A DNA stretch of 64,000 bases from JACCZX01 sp038216465 (GTDB lineage Bacteria; Pseudomonadota; Gammaproteobacteria; Burkholderiales; Burkholderiaceae_F), in NCBI GenBank assembly GCA_038216465.1, contig JBBQQC010000015.1:1-64000 (forward strand). Reading direction: 5' to 3'. The notes beneath the pieces are model-generated. The model saw nothing but the letters and a program-made list of their open reading frames with translations, was not told the DNA's origin and ran no database searches. The position numbers and the translations under genes are program-made. Positions 15,594 through 24,791 of the stretch are shown here, one piece after another (the stretch's first letter is position 1; each line of letters starts with the position of its first letter).

Positions 15594-16578
15594 ACGTATC
15601 GCTGTACCTGTGCACGGACATCATCCGGTGGAAGTGCAGCCTCCCGATATCTCGCGCTACGAACACGGCAATGGCGGCGTCGATTACGTGCACATCCTCG
15701 ACTCGGGCCGCGCGGGCCCGACGGTGATGGTGCAGGCGCTGACGCACGGCAATGAATTCTGCGGCGCGCACGCGCTCGACACTCTGCTGCGCGAGCAGAT
15801 CAAGCCGGCGGTCGGCAAGCTGATCGTCGCGTTTGCCAACGTCGGCGCTTATGCACGCTTCGACTTCGACGACCCCGATGCGTCGCGTTACATCGATGAG
15901 GACTACAACCGGGTATGGGCCGACGAGGTGCTGTTCGGCGCGCGCGATTCAGCCGAGCTACGCCGCGCGCGCCAGCTGCAGCCGTTCGTCGACGCGGCCG
16001 ATTTTTTGCTCGACATTCACTCGATGCACGAACCATGTCGGCCGATCATGGTGTGCGGCATGGTCGATAAGCACGTCGACCTCGCGCGCAAGGTCGGGCT
16101 GCCGGCCGACCTGCTGCTCGACACCGGGCACCCGGCGGGCGTGCGCATGCGCGACCGCGGCAGCTTTAACGACCCGGCCAGCCCGCGTGCCGCGGTGCTG
16201 ATCGAGTGCGGCCAGCACTGGGAAAAATCCGCGGTCGACGTCGCGGTCGACACCCTGCTGCGGTTTCTTGCAGCCACCGGAAGCGTGCCGTTTGACTCGA
16301 TCGAATCAAGGCTCAAAGTCAGACCGCCGGCCCGTCAACGCGTGATCCGCGTCACCGAGCCGGTGGTGGCACAGTCGATGAACTTCGAGTTCGTAGTCCC
16401 GATCGAGGGACTGGGAATTGTTCCGAAGGCCGGCATGCCGATTGCACGCGATGGCGAGACCGTGTGGTCAGCGCCGTATGACGATACGGTGCTGGTGATG
16501 CCTTCGCTGCGGCACTTGCGGCCCGGCAACACCCAAGTGCGCCTCGGCCGCTACGAAGCGGATCGTCAGCAAAACTAG
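15586..16578 (+). CDS. Succinylglutamate desuccinylase/aspartoacylase-family deacylase
   Basis: A 330-aa zinc carboxypeptidase-fold protein of the AstE/AspA group, which remove acyl groups from N-acyl amino acids. Zinc ligands are visible as H-G-N-E (in A-L-T-H-G-N-E-F-C-G) and the later His of L-L-D-I-H-S-M-H-E-P; E205-like I-E-C-G-Q-H follows. The start is GTG at 15586 with AAGGAG before it, overlapping the FGase-like gene. No arginine succinyltransferase genes are present, so the arginine AST pathway is unlikely. The tandem of two N-deacylases behind an importer suggests uptake and hydrolysis of acylated amino acids. Confidence 0.85.
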   Translation: MAERIAVPVHGHHPVEVQPPDISRYEHGNGGVDYVHILDSGRAGPTVMVQALTHGNEFCGAHALDTLLREQIKPAVGKLIVAFANVGAYARFDFDDPDASRYIDEDYNRVWADEVLFGARDSAELRRARQLQPFVDAADFLLDIHSMHEPCRPIMVCGMVDKHVDLARKVGLPADLLLDTGHPAGVRMRDRGSFNDPASPRAAVLIECGQHWEKSAVDVAVDTLLRFLAATGSVPFDSIESRLKVRPPARQRVIRVTEPVVAQSMNFEFVVPIEGLGIVPKAGMPIARDGETVWSAPYDDTVLVMPSLRHLRPGNTQVRLGRYEADRQQN

Positions 16579-16586
16579 GAGATGAC

Positions 16587-17216
16587 ATGAACAAGCAGAT
16601 GGCCGGCGTCGCGTTAGCTGCAGCGGCAGTGATCGCGCTAGCGGGTTGCGCCACCAGCACCGAGCTGAATGCGCAGTGGGTTAACCCGCAGGCGGGCAAC
16701 CGAATTCCGGTCAAGAGCGTGATGGTGATGGGCATCAACCGCGATTCGACCGCGCGCAGGATCTATGAAGACGCGATGGTGACGCAATTGAACGCACGCG
16801 GCATCAAGGCGGTGCAGTCGTACAAATCGGTGCCCGGCGATGGGCCGGCCGAACAGCAGGCGATTCAGGCTGCGGTGGCCAGTGTCGGGGCCGATGCCGT
16901 GCTGATTTCGCGCACGGTCAGCGTCAGCAACGAAGTGCGGGTGTCGCCGGGATTGGTCGCCGGCCCACCGTGGGGCTTCGGCTGGCCGGGCTTCTACGGT
17001 TACTACCATGGGTTCTGGTCCGCTGCGTATGCGGTCCCGCCGAGTGTTTACACGGTGCAGAACGTGCTGGTCGATACGCGGCTGTTCGATGCGAAGGAGT
17101 ACGTGCTGCTGTGGTCCGGCTCATCGACCACGGTGCCGACCGGTTCGATGCAGCAGACGATTCAGGACTTTGCGAAGACGATCAGCGCGACGCTCGCCAA
17201 TGACAAGGTGATCTAG
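16587..17216 (+). CDS. Putative outer-membrane lipoprotein, DUF4136-like
   Basis: A 209-aa probable lipoprotein. The signal peptide ends in the lipobox I-A-L-A-G-C, giving acylated Cys at about residue 21. The mature part alternates strands and helices and resembles the DUF4136 group (R-R-I-Y-E-D-A-M, A-D-A-V-L-I-S-R-T-V), with a glycine/tryptophan/tyrosine-rich patch around residues 115-150. Function unknown. It begins eight bases after the deacylase gene and may share its transcript. The stop codon overlaps the stop of the convergent gene on the other strand. Confidence 0.75.
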   Translation: MNKQMAGVALAAAAVIALAGCATSTELNAQWVNPQAGNRIPVKSVMVMGINRDSTARRIYEDAMVTQLNARGIKAVQSYKSVPGDGPAEQQAIQAAVASVGADAVLISRTVSVSNEVRVSPGLVAGPPWGFGWPGFYGYYHGFWSAAYAVPPSVYTVQNVLVDTRLFDAKEYVLLWSGSSTTVPTGSMQQTIQDFAKTISATLANDKVI

Positions 17217-17785
17217 TAGGTCGCGACGACACTGTCGTCGTCGCCGATGTAACCACCGGCAAGCAGCACCTCGGCGACGCGCACGCAGTCTTCGACATGG
17301 CGGTCGCCGAGCGCTTTCAACGCAGCGAACGAGAGCGAGGCCGCCACCGCCTGGCCCGCGAACGGCACGTACTTCGCCGCCTGCTTGATGCTTACCTTGA
17401 CCCCGACGGTTCGCAGCAGCTTGATCACCAGTTCGCGTGTCACGATACGGCCGATCAGCGCACTGCCCACCCCCATTGCCGCCTTATAGGCAAACATCCT
17501 GCGCTGTGGGGCAAGCTGCTCGATCTGGCGCGGAGTCAGCCCGAAGCGCTGGTTGATCTGTTCGATCATCCGCAGCAACACCGTAATGTCGACTGCAACG
17601 TCGATCCCGGGCAGCGGTACCACCGATGCGCCGGCTGAAATCAGTGCACGTCGCGTCACCAGCTTGCGGCAATCGCTCGCGATACGGGCGATGTCACGCG
17701 GCGTCGACGGCACCAGCGCGGATTTGGCCGTGCCTTTCGCGCGTGCCGTGCGCCTGATGGATACGGCGGTGGATGCCATAGGCAT
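17213..17785 (-). CDS. DUF697-like membrane-associated protein
   Basis: A 190-aa protein resembling the DUF697 domain found at the C-terminus of YcjF and some GTPase-associated proteins. It has two hydrophobic helical hairpins (R-A-L-I-S-A-G-A-S-V-V-P-L-P-G-I-D-V-A-V-D around residues 45-70, and A-A-M-G-V-G-S-A-L-I-G around 105) with a Q-L-A-P-Q-R region between them. The N-terminal 30 residues are basic and low in complexity. Cellular role unknown. It is convergent with the lipoprotein gene, overlapping at the stop codons, and divergent from hemA. Confidence 0.7.
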   Translation of the reverse strand: MPMASTAVSIRRTARAKGTAKSALVPSTPRDIARIASDCRKLVTRRALISAGASVVPLPGIDVAVDITVLLRMIEQINQRFGLTPRQIEQLAPQRRMFAYKAAMGVGSALIGRIVTRELVIKLLRTVGVKVSIKQAAKYVPFAGQAVAASLSFAALKALGDRHVEDCVRVAEVLLAGGYIGDDDSVVATY

Positions 17786-17892
17786 CGATGGTACCGCCGC
17801 CCGTTCGGCGCCCTTGCAAAGAACGCCGTTTTACCCGGTAAACAAGACGTATTGCCTAGCGTTATCGATCGCAACGGGACGCCTTCGCCCCC

Positions 17893-17898
17893 TATAAT
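17893..17898 (+). promoter_or_regulatory. Candidate -10 element of the hemA promoter
   Basis: A perfect TATAAT lies 54 bases before the hemA start in an otherwise GC-rich gap. No strong -35 hexamer sits 16-18 bases upstream (the best is around GCAACG), so only the -10 is called. Confidence 0.5.
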
Positions 17899-17951
17899 TT
17901 CACGGTTATAGACAACGATCGGGAGCGCGCCAGCAGCCAGCGCAGTCGTCG

Positions 17952-19235
17952 ATGCAGCTGCTTACCCTTGGCCTTAATCACACGACCGCGCCACTGGCGG
18001 TGCGCGAGCGCGTCGCCTTTTTGGCCGACGAAGTCGGGGAGACCATCGGCCGGCTGCGCGAACGGCTGAGCGCCCCTGCGGGCGGGAATGTCAGCGAAGC
18101 TGCGATCGTCTCCACCTGTAATCGTACCGAGCTTTACTGTGCCGTCGAAGAACCCGAACTCGCGCAGCACGCACTTCATCAATTTTTCGCCGCCGAGCGC
18201 CGCCTTGACCTCGACGAGCTGCAGCGGCACTCCTATGTACTTCCGCACGTGAATGCCGTGCGGCACGCGTTTCGCGTGGCCAGCGGACTCGATTCAATGG
18301 TGCTCGGCGAGCCGCAGATTCTCGGCCAGATGAAGGAAGCTGAGAAGCTCGCGCGCAATGCGGGCGGGCTTGGCTTGATGCTGAATCACTTGTTCCAGCG
18401 CACGTTCGCGGTCGCCAAGGAAGTTCGCTCCACGACCGAGATCGGTACGCAGTCGGTTTCGATGGCGGCCGCTGCCGTGCGCGTGGCGCGCAGGATTTTC
18501 GGCGAGCTCGCCGAAAGCCACGTGCTGTTCGTAGGCGCCGGCGAGATGATCGAACTGACCGCGACTCACTTTGCAGCGCAACGGCCGAAGTCCATCACGG
18601 TCGCCAATCGCACGCTGGACCGCGCCGAAGCGCTTGCGGCACGGCTGCACGGCCAGCCAATGAAGCTCGGCGACCTGCCCGATGCGATGGCGCGCTTCGA
18701 CATCGTCGTGTCGTGCACCGCGAGCCTGCTGCCGATCATCGGTCTGGGAATGGTCGAGCGTGCAATTCGCACACGCCGCCGCAAGCCGATGTTCATCGTC
18801 GACCTGGCGGTGCCGCGCGACGTCGAGCCCGAGGTAGCGCGGCTCGACGACGTTTATGTGCACACGGTCGACGATCTGGGCAAGGTGGTCGCCAGCGGCA
18901 ACGACACGCGGCAGGCGGCAGTTGCGCAGGCCGAAGCGATCATCGAGTCGCGCGTGCGCGACTTCGAGGAATGGATCAGGGTGCGGCGCGCAGTGCCGAC
19001 GATTCAGGACCTGCACAGCCGGGCCGACGCGCTGCGCGTGCGCGAACTGCAGCGTGCGCTGAAGCTGCTGGCAAAGGGCGAGCCGCCCGAGCGCGTCATC
19101 GATCAGCTATCGCATGCGCTGACCAACAAGTTCCTGCACGATCCGATGAGCGCGCTGCGCGCCGCCGGCGACGACGCCGAGCAGGCACGCCTGCACGCAC
19201 TGCTCGCGCGTTTTTATTCCAGCACGGACAATTAG
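17952..19235 (+). CDS. hemA: Glutamyl-tRNA reductase
   Basis: Reduces glutamyl-tRNA(Glu) to glutamate-1-semialdehyde with NADPH, the first committed step of C5-pathway haem synthesis. At 427 aa it has normal length. The N-terminal catalytic domain holds the nucleophilic Cys in S-T-C-N-R-T-E-L-Y, the substrate loop around [15 protein letters not shown], and the NADPH domain with [13 protein letters not shown]-terminal helical dimerisation domain follows from about residue 320. The start [12 protein letters not shown] is the family start. It heads the hemA-prfA-prmC series. Confidence 0.97.
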   Translation: MQLLTLGLNHTTAPLAVRERVAFLADEVGETIGRLRERLSAPAGGNVSEAAIVSTCNRTELYCAVEEPELAQHALHQFFAAERRLDLDELQRHSYVLPHVNAVRHAFRVASGLDSMVLGEPQILGQMKEAEKLARNAGGLGLMLNHLFQRTFAVAKEVRSTTEIGTQSVSMAAAAVRVARRIFGELAESHVLFVGAGEMIELTATHFAAQRPKSITVANRTLDRAEALAARLHGQPMKLGDLPDAMARFDIVVSCTASLLPIIGLGMVERAIRTRRRKPMFIVDLAVPRDVEPEVARLDDVYVHTVDDLGKVVASGNDTRQAAVAQAEAIIESRVRDFEEWIRVRRAVPTIQDLHSRADALRVRELQRALKLLAKGEPPERVIDQLSHALTNKFLHDPMSALRAAGDDAEQARLHALLARFYSSTDN

Positions 19236-19265
19236 CTGCAGTTCGCATGTCGACCCGCGAACCGG

Positions 19266-19299
19266 GTCGCTGCCGCTCGCCCTTGACAGCGGCAGCGAC
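19266..19299 (+). promoter_or_regulatory. Perfect 12-bp stem-loop between hemA and prfA
   Basis: Arms GTCGCTGCCGCT (19266-19277) and AGCGGCAGCGAC (19288-19299) with a ten-base loop, 31 bases after the hemA stop. No U-run follows, so attenuation, a Rho-linked end or an mRNA stability element are all possible. The loop and arm contain TTGACA (19283-19288), but no matching -10 is seen at the right distance. Confidence 0.5.
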
Positions 19300-19358
19300 G
19301 CGACTCGCCTCCTGTTGCACACTTCACCGACCGGCTTGTCTATGCGTAATCTGACCTT

Positions 19359-20430
<1,072 letters not shown>

Positions 20431-20444
<14 letters not shown>

Positions 20445-21273
20445 CGCGCTGGCCGACGGCGAGATACGCGTCGGCACGTTGTTGACCCACGCAACGCTGC
20501 CAATTCTCGAGGCGCGCGCGCTGCTTGCGCATCAGCTGCAAGTTGCACGTGAGCACCTGATCGCGCGGCCCGAGCAGCGCGTCGCGCCCGCCGATGCGTC
20601 GAGCTTCGAGCTGCTGGTCGCACGCCGGCAGCGCGGAGAGCCACTGGCTTACTTGCTGGGCGAGAAAGAGTTTTACGGGCGCACGTTCGGCGTGTCGCCG
20701 GCAGTGCTGATACCGCGCCCGGAAACCGAATTGTTGATCGAAACGGCGTTGTCTCTCGACGTGCGCGCTGAAGCGCACGTGCTCGATCTCGGAACCGGCT
20801 CGGGCTGCGTTGCGATCACGCTGGGGCTCGAGCGCCCGGCGTGGCACGTCACGGCGACCGACGTGTCGCCGGAAGCGATCGGTGTGGCACGCACCAACGC
20901 TGCGACTCTGCATGCGAGCAGCGTGAGCTTTCGTCTGGGTAGCTGGCTTGCCGCAGCACCCGCGCAGCAATTCGATCTGATCGTCAGCAATCCACCGTAT
21001 GTCGCCGAATCCGATGTCCATTTGCAGGCGCTGCGCTTCGAACCGCAAACCGCGCTGGCGGCCGACGATGGCGGTCTCGCGTGCCTGCGAGACATCATCG
21101 AAGCCTCGCCACCGCACCTTGTTGCGGGCGGCCTTCTGGTGCTCGAACACGGCCACAACCAGGCTGCGGCCGTGCGCGGTCTGCTTGGCAGCGTTTCATG
21201 GCGCGACGTGCGCACGCTGCGCGACCAGGCCGGAATCGAGCGGGTTACGCTGGCGCGCACCGGCCCCGTTTGA
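20431..21273 (+). CDS. prmC: Release factor glutamine methyltransferase
   Basis: SAM-dependent methyltransferase (HemK) that methylates the glutamine of the GGQ motif in RF1 and RF2. At 280 aa it is of normal length. A helical N-terminal domain precedes the Rossmann fold with [12 protein letters not shown] (SAM motif I, around residue 115) and the substrate motif V-S-N-P-P-Y-V. The start overlaps prfA. The stop (21271-21273) lies inside the candidate promoter for grxD. Confidence 0.97.
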
Positions 21274-21297
21274 CGCGCCGTCAACGCTCGTTACACT
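21270..21297 (+). promoter_or_regulatory. Candidate promoter for grxD-ubiX
   Basis: TTGACG (21270-21275), a 16-base spacer and TACACT (21292-21297), giving a predicted start about 20 bases before the grxD ATG. The -35 lies within the palindrome TTGACG-CGC-CGTCAA (21270-21284), which could be an operator. Consensus match is moderate. Confidence 0.45.
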
Positions 21298-21324
21298 CGG
21301 AAAATCCAATCCAGGTGGCACGCT

Positions 21325-21645
21325 ATGACCTCTCAAGACTTTATCCAGAAAACGGTGTCCGACAACCCGGTCGTGCTCTTCATGAAGGGCACCGCGCAGT
21401 TTCCTCAATGCGGCTTTTCGGGCCGCGCTATCGCGCTGCTGAAACAGTCGGGCGTCAAGAATCTAATCACCGTCAACGTGCTTGAAGACGACGACGTGCG
21501 GCAAGGCGTCAAGGACTTTTCCAACTGGCCGACCGTTCCGCAGCTCTACGTCAACGGTCAGTTCGTCGGCGGCTCTGACATCATGAGCGAAATGTTCGAA
21601 TCGGGCGAATTGCTGACACTGCTGAAGGACGCCAAGGTCGTCTAG
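21325..21645 (+). CDS. grxD: Monothiol glutaredoxin Grx4
   Basis: A 106-aa monothiol glutaredoxin that binds a [2Fe-2S] cluster with glutathione and passes it on or signals iron status, often with BolA proteins (a BolA homologue is at 45759-46001). The active site C-G-F-S is in F-P-Q-C-G-F-S-G-R-A, and glutathione-binding residues include W-P-T-V-P-Q-L-Y and G-G-S-D-I. Length and start are standard. ubiX begins eight bases after its stop, suggesting a joint transcript. Confidence 0.97.
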   Translation: MTSQDFIQKTVSDNPVVLFMKGTAQFPQCGFSGRAIALLKQSGVKNLITVNVLEDDDVRQGVKDFSNWPTVPQLYVNGQFVGGSDIMSEMFESGELLTLLKDAKVV

Positions 21646-21653
21646 GCCTGGCA

Positions 21654-22238
21654 ATGCGGCGCCTGATCGTTGCAATCACAGGCGCTACCGGCGCGATCTA
21701 CGGTGTGCAGTTACTGCGCCACCTGCGCATGCTCGGGGTCGAAACGCATCTGCTGCTGTCGGCGGCAGGCGTGCTGAACGTGCACCAGGAGCTCGATCTG
21801 AAGCGCGCCGATGTCGAAGCCCTGGCCGACGTCGTGCATGGCGTCGGTGATGTCGGTGCCGCGCTCGCGAGCGGTTCGTTCAAAACTAACGGCATGGTGA
21901 TCGCGCCATGCTCGATGAAAACGCTGGCGGCGGTAGCACACGGCTATGCCGACAACCTGATCTCACGCTCCGCCGATGTTTGTTTGAAGGAGCGCCGCAA
22001 GCTTGTTTTGCTGCCGCGCGAAACGCCGCTGAACCTCGCGCACATTCGCAATATGGAAGCCGTGACGCTAATGGGCGGCATTATTTTTCCGCCACTGCCT
22101 GCGTTTTATCAGCGCCCGCAAAGCTTCGAGCAAATGGTCGATCACACGCTGGCCCGCGTACTCGATCTACTAGGCATCGAACATCAAGTCGCGCCGCGCT
22201 GGGACGGACAGATCGGCGCCGATCCGCAGCGCACCTGA
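21654..22238 (+). CDS. ubiX: Flavin prenyltransferase UbiX
   Basis: Makes prenylated FMN from FMN and dimethylallyl phosphate, the cofactor of UbiD decarboxylases in ubiquinone synthesis. The 194-aa protein shows the flavoprotein pattern I-V-A-I-T-G-A-T-G-A-I-Y-G at the start, the conserved I-A-P-C-S-M-K-T-L-A and the R-E-T-P-L-N-L-A-H-I-R-N-M block. No ubiD is in the window. It is the last gene of the hemA to ubiX series. Confidence 0.96.
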   Translation: MRRLIVAITGATGAIYGVQLLRHLRMLGVETHLLLSAAGVLNVHQELDLKRADVEALADVVHGVGDVGAALASGSFKTNGMVIAPCSMKTLAAVAHGYADNLISRSADVCLKERRKLVLLPRETPLNLAHIRNMEAVTLMGGIIFPPLPAFYQRPQSFEQMVDHTLARVLDLLGIEHQVAPRWDGQIGADPQRT

Positions 22239-22429
22239 ATTCGGCTAGGTTGGTGTGCAGTCGCGCATCGTCGCGCGACACCGACATGATGGTCAAATCC
22301 TCTCTGCCTCTTCGCGATCATCTAATAACGGCCGGAAACACCCATCAAATCGGGCCAACGGTGACGGTTCTGCGCAGCGGGTCCACGCTGCTTAAAAGTA
22401 ATATGCGGCTCCTCCGCAAAGGAGCACCG

Positions 22430-23311
22430 ATGCCCACTCCCGCCGCCCAGCGTGTCACTCGCAAAGACCCGGTACCGCCATTGAGCGTCGTGGCGGAAAA
22501 AAGCGAGCGTATTAAGGAATCCGTCAAAGAGTGCGCCGACGAGCTTTCTTCCGTGAATTCGGTGCTCAAGGACGGGCTGGACAAGCAACAAACTCACGCA
22601 GTCGTTGAGGAGGCGCTGCAAAAGAGCGAAACAATCGAAGACAAGGTTCAGGAGTGCGCCGAGGAATTGGCCGATGTGAACCAGGCTTTAAAGGAAAACG
22701 TTGGCGAGCGGGAAGTCCTCGAGGATGAGCTCGACGCGGCCAAAGCACAAGAACAGTCCGCGCGGCATGCCGCCCTTCATGATCCATTGACCGAACTTCC
22801 CAACCGGATGCTGTTTGAGGACCGGCTCGAGCACGGGCTGGCGCAGGCCAAGCGCCACAACTGGTCCCTGGCTGTGATGTTCATCGACATTGACGGCTTC
22901 AAGGGTGTCAACGACACGCACGGGCATGCGGTGGGTGACCAAATCCTGCAGACGATCGCCCGCAGACTCAAGAACATGACGCGCGAAGATGACACGGTGA
23001 GCCGCTACGGTGGCGACGAGTTCCTATACGTGTTGGGCGAGTTGAAGAAGAAAGACGATGCCGCAATGGTCGCGCAAAAAATCGGCCATACGCTGAGCGA
23101 GCCGTGCGCAGTCACGGGGAGCGAGGTATCAGCGCTGAGCGTGAAGGTCAGCATCGGGATTGCGCTTTATCCGGCGGATGGACGTACCGCTGACGCGCTC
23201 GTCAAGGGAGCCGACAAAGCAATGTACCGAGCCAAGAAAACAAAGAGCGGCTACGCGTTCTTTGCGAAGGCTGACAGCCCAGAGCCACAGCGGCATGCTG
23301 GGGCGCTTTAG
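22430..23311 (+). CDS. Diguanylate cyclase with duplicated coiled-coil N-terminus
   Basis: A 293-aa soluble GGDEF protein that should condense two GTP to c-di-GMP. The catalytic motif Y-G-G-D-E-F is at 193-198, and the product-inhibition I-site R-E-D-D at 185-188 is five residues before it, so feedback control is expected. The N-terminal 115 residues lack a known sensor. They hold two copies of a helical unit, 25-50 and 66-91, with 13 of 26 positions identical (shared S-E-x-I, V-x-E-C-A, E-L, V-N, L-K). Each has a Cys in E-C-A. The start at 22430 has AAGGAG at ideal distance; the open frame extends upstream but without ribosome sites or similarity. A possible redox or dimer-controlled cyclase. 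Confidence 0.88.
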   Translation: MPTPAAQRVTRKDPVPPLSVVAEKSERIKESVKECADELSSVNSVLKDGLDKQQTHAVVEEALQKSETIEDKVQECAEELADVNQALKENVGEREVLEDELDAAKAQEQSARHAALHDPLTELPNRMLFEDRLEHGLAQAKRHNWSLAVMFIDIDGFKGVNDTHGHAVGDQILQTIARRLKNMTREDDTVSRYGGDEFLYVLGELKKKDDAAMVAQKIGHTLSEPCAVTGSEVSALSVKVSIGIALYPADGRTADALVKGADKAMYRAKKTKSGYAFFAKADSPEPQRHAGAL

Positions 23312-23346
23312 CCTTGATCACAGGAAACAGACGCGCGTCAACGCGT

Positions 23347-24789
23347 TTACGCCGCGGGGCCAGATGCCGAACGTCGCCCCGATGTCGTCGGAGAAGTCCT
23401 TCGCATTGCGGAGTCGATCAGCTGTAGCAGCGCTTCCGGGTCCGCAGGTTTGACCACATGATGGTCGAAGCCGGCGGCGACTGCACGATCGCGATTTTGT
23501 GAATCGCCGTAGCCGGTGAGCGCGATCATCACCGGCATTGGACCTTGACCGCACTCGCGCAAGCGCGCGGCGAGCTCGTAGCCGTCCATGCCAGGCAGGC
23601 CGATGTCGCACAGCACGACCTGCGGCCGCACTTGCGCGAACACCTTCAGCGCGCTCGGCCCGTCGAGCGCACTCTCGACTTCGTGCCCTGAAACGCGCAA
23701 CAGCATCGCGAGGATCTCGCCTGCATCGGCGTTGTCGTCGATGATCAGGATGCGAGCGGGTACTGATGCCGTCACGGCATCCGCCTGCATCGCGTTCGCG
23801 CGTTCGACCACATGTTCGAGGCGCGGCAAAGTGACGATGAACTCGCTGCCATGGCCGAGCCCGTCGCTACGAGCATCGACTGAGCCGCCATGTAGCTCCA
23901 CCATACTGCGCACCACCGTCAATCCGATGCCCAGGCCGCCCTCGGTGCGGCTTAACGAGCGGTCATTCTGAGTGAACAATTCGAAGATGTGTGGCAGCGC
24001 CTCGGCCAAGATGCCGATGCCGTTGTCGCTGACCCGAATCACCACGGTCTCGCTGTGCCCACGCACACTGACCGCGATCGCACCGCCTTCCTGCGTGTAC
24101 TTCGCGGCGTTGTGCAGCAAATTGCCGATGATCTGCGCCAGGCGCACTGGATCACCTTGCACGTAGAGCGGTGTGACTGGCATGTCGAGCGTGAGCTGCT
24201 GCTGCCGTGCTTCGATAAGCGCGCGACAGGTCTCAACCGCCTGATCGACGAACTCGGCGACCGCGCTCGGCTGCAGTTGCAGGATCACCTTGCCCTGGGT
24301 CACGCGCGAAACGTCGAGCAAGTCGTCGATCAGCCGCGACATATGCTCAACCTGTCGCTGAATAACCTTACGGACCACCGGTAGCACCGACTCGGCGCTC
24401 TCCACCCGAGCCAGCAACGCCGCCGCACTGCGAATCGGCGCCAGCGGATTCCGTAGCTCATGCGCCAGCATGGCCAGGAATTCGTCCTGCCGCCGGTGTG
24501 CCAATGCGGCCGCTTCCGTCAACTCTTCGGCCGCCAGGGTGGCGATGACCAGGTGCTCATTGGCGTCGCGCAGCGCGCTGTTGCGGGCCTTGAGCGCCTG
24601 CGCCTCGTCGGTGACGCGCTGCGCTTCCTCGCGCAAGCGGGCCGCGGTCTCGCAGTCGATCACAGCGCCTTCGCGGTCATGCAACGCCCGCTCATGCAGG
24701 TGCGCGTCGTCGGAGTCGGTCTTCCTGCGTCGCGGTGGGCTGGGCTCGACGCGCGGCGCGTCGGCGCGGCCCGCGTCCTCCTGCTTCAA
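23347..24789 (-). CDS. Hybrid histidine kinase with C-terminal receiver
   Basis: A 480-aa cytoplasmic kinase. An N-terminal coiled coil (about 40-95) replaces any recognisable sensor domain. HisKA has His110 in L-A-H-E-L-R-N-P, HATPase has D-N-G-I-G-I and G-L-G-I-G-L, and the receiver has Asp395 in L-C-D-I-G-L-P-G-M-D-G. It begins with TTG at 24789, two bases after the stop of the KaiC-like gene, with AAGGCGG inside that gene as a plausible ribosome site. The kinase probably takes its input from the KaiC-like protein, a pairing seen in many proteobacteria. It is convergent with the GGDEF gene at 22430. Confidence 0.9.
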   Translation of the reverse strand: MKQEDAGRADAPRVEPSPPRRRKTDSDDAHLHERALHDREGAVIDCETAARLREEAQRVTDEAQALKARNSALRDANEHLVIATLAAEELTEAAALAHRRQDEFLAMLAHELRNPLAPIRSAAALLARVESAESVLPVVRKVIQRQVEHMSRLIDDLLDVSRVTQGKVILQLQPSAVAEFVDQAVETCRALIEARQQQLTLDMPVTPLYVQGDPVRLAQIIGNLLHNAAKYTQEGGAIAVSVRGHSETVVIRVSDNGIGILAEALPHIFELFTQNDRSLSRTEGGLGIGLTVVRSMVELHGGSVDARSDGLGHGSEFIVTLPRLEHVVERANAMQADAVTASVPARILIIDDNADAGEILAMLLRVSGHEVESALDGPSALKVFAQVRPQVVLCDIGLPGMDGYELAARLRECGQGPMPVMIALTGYGDSQNRDRAVAAGFDHHVVKPADPEALLQLIDSAMRRTSPTTSGRRSASGPAA

Positions 24790-24791
24790 AA

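Noticed and set aside
19283..19311. prfA promoter from the TTGACA in the hairpin
   Set aside because: The hexamer 17 bases downstream is CGCCTC, which does not resemble a -10 element.
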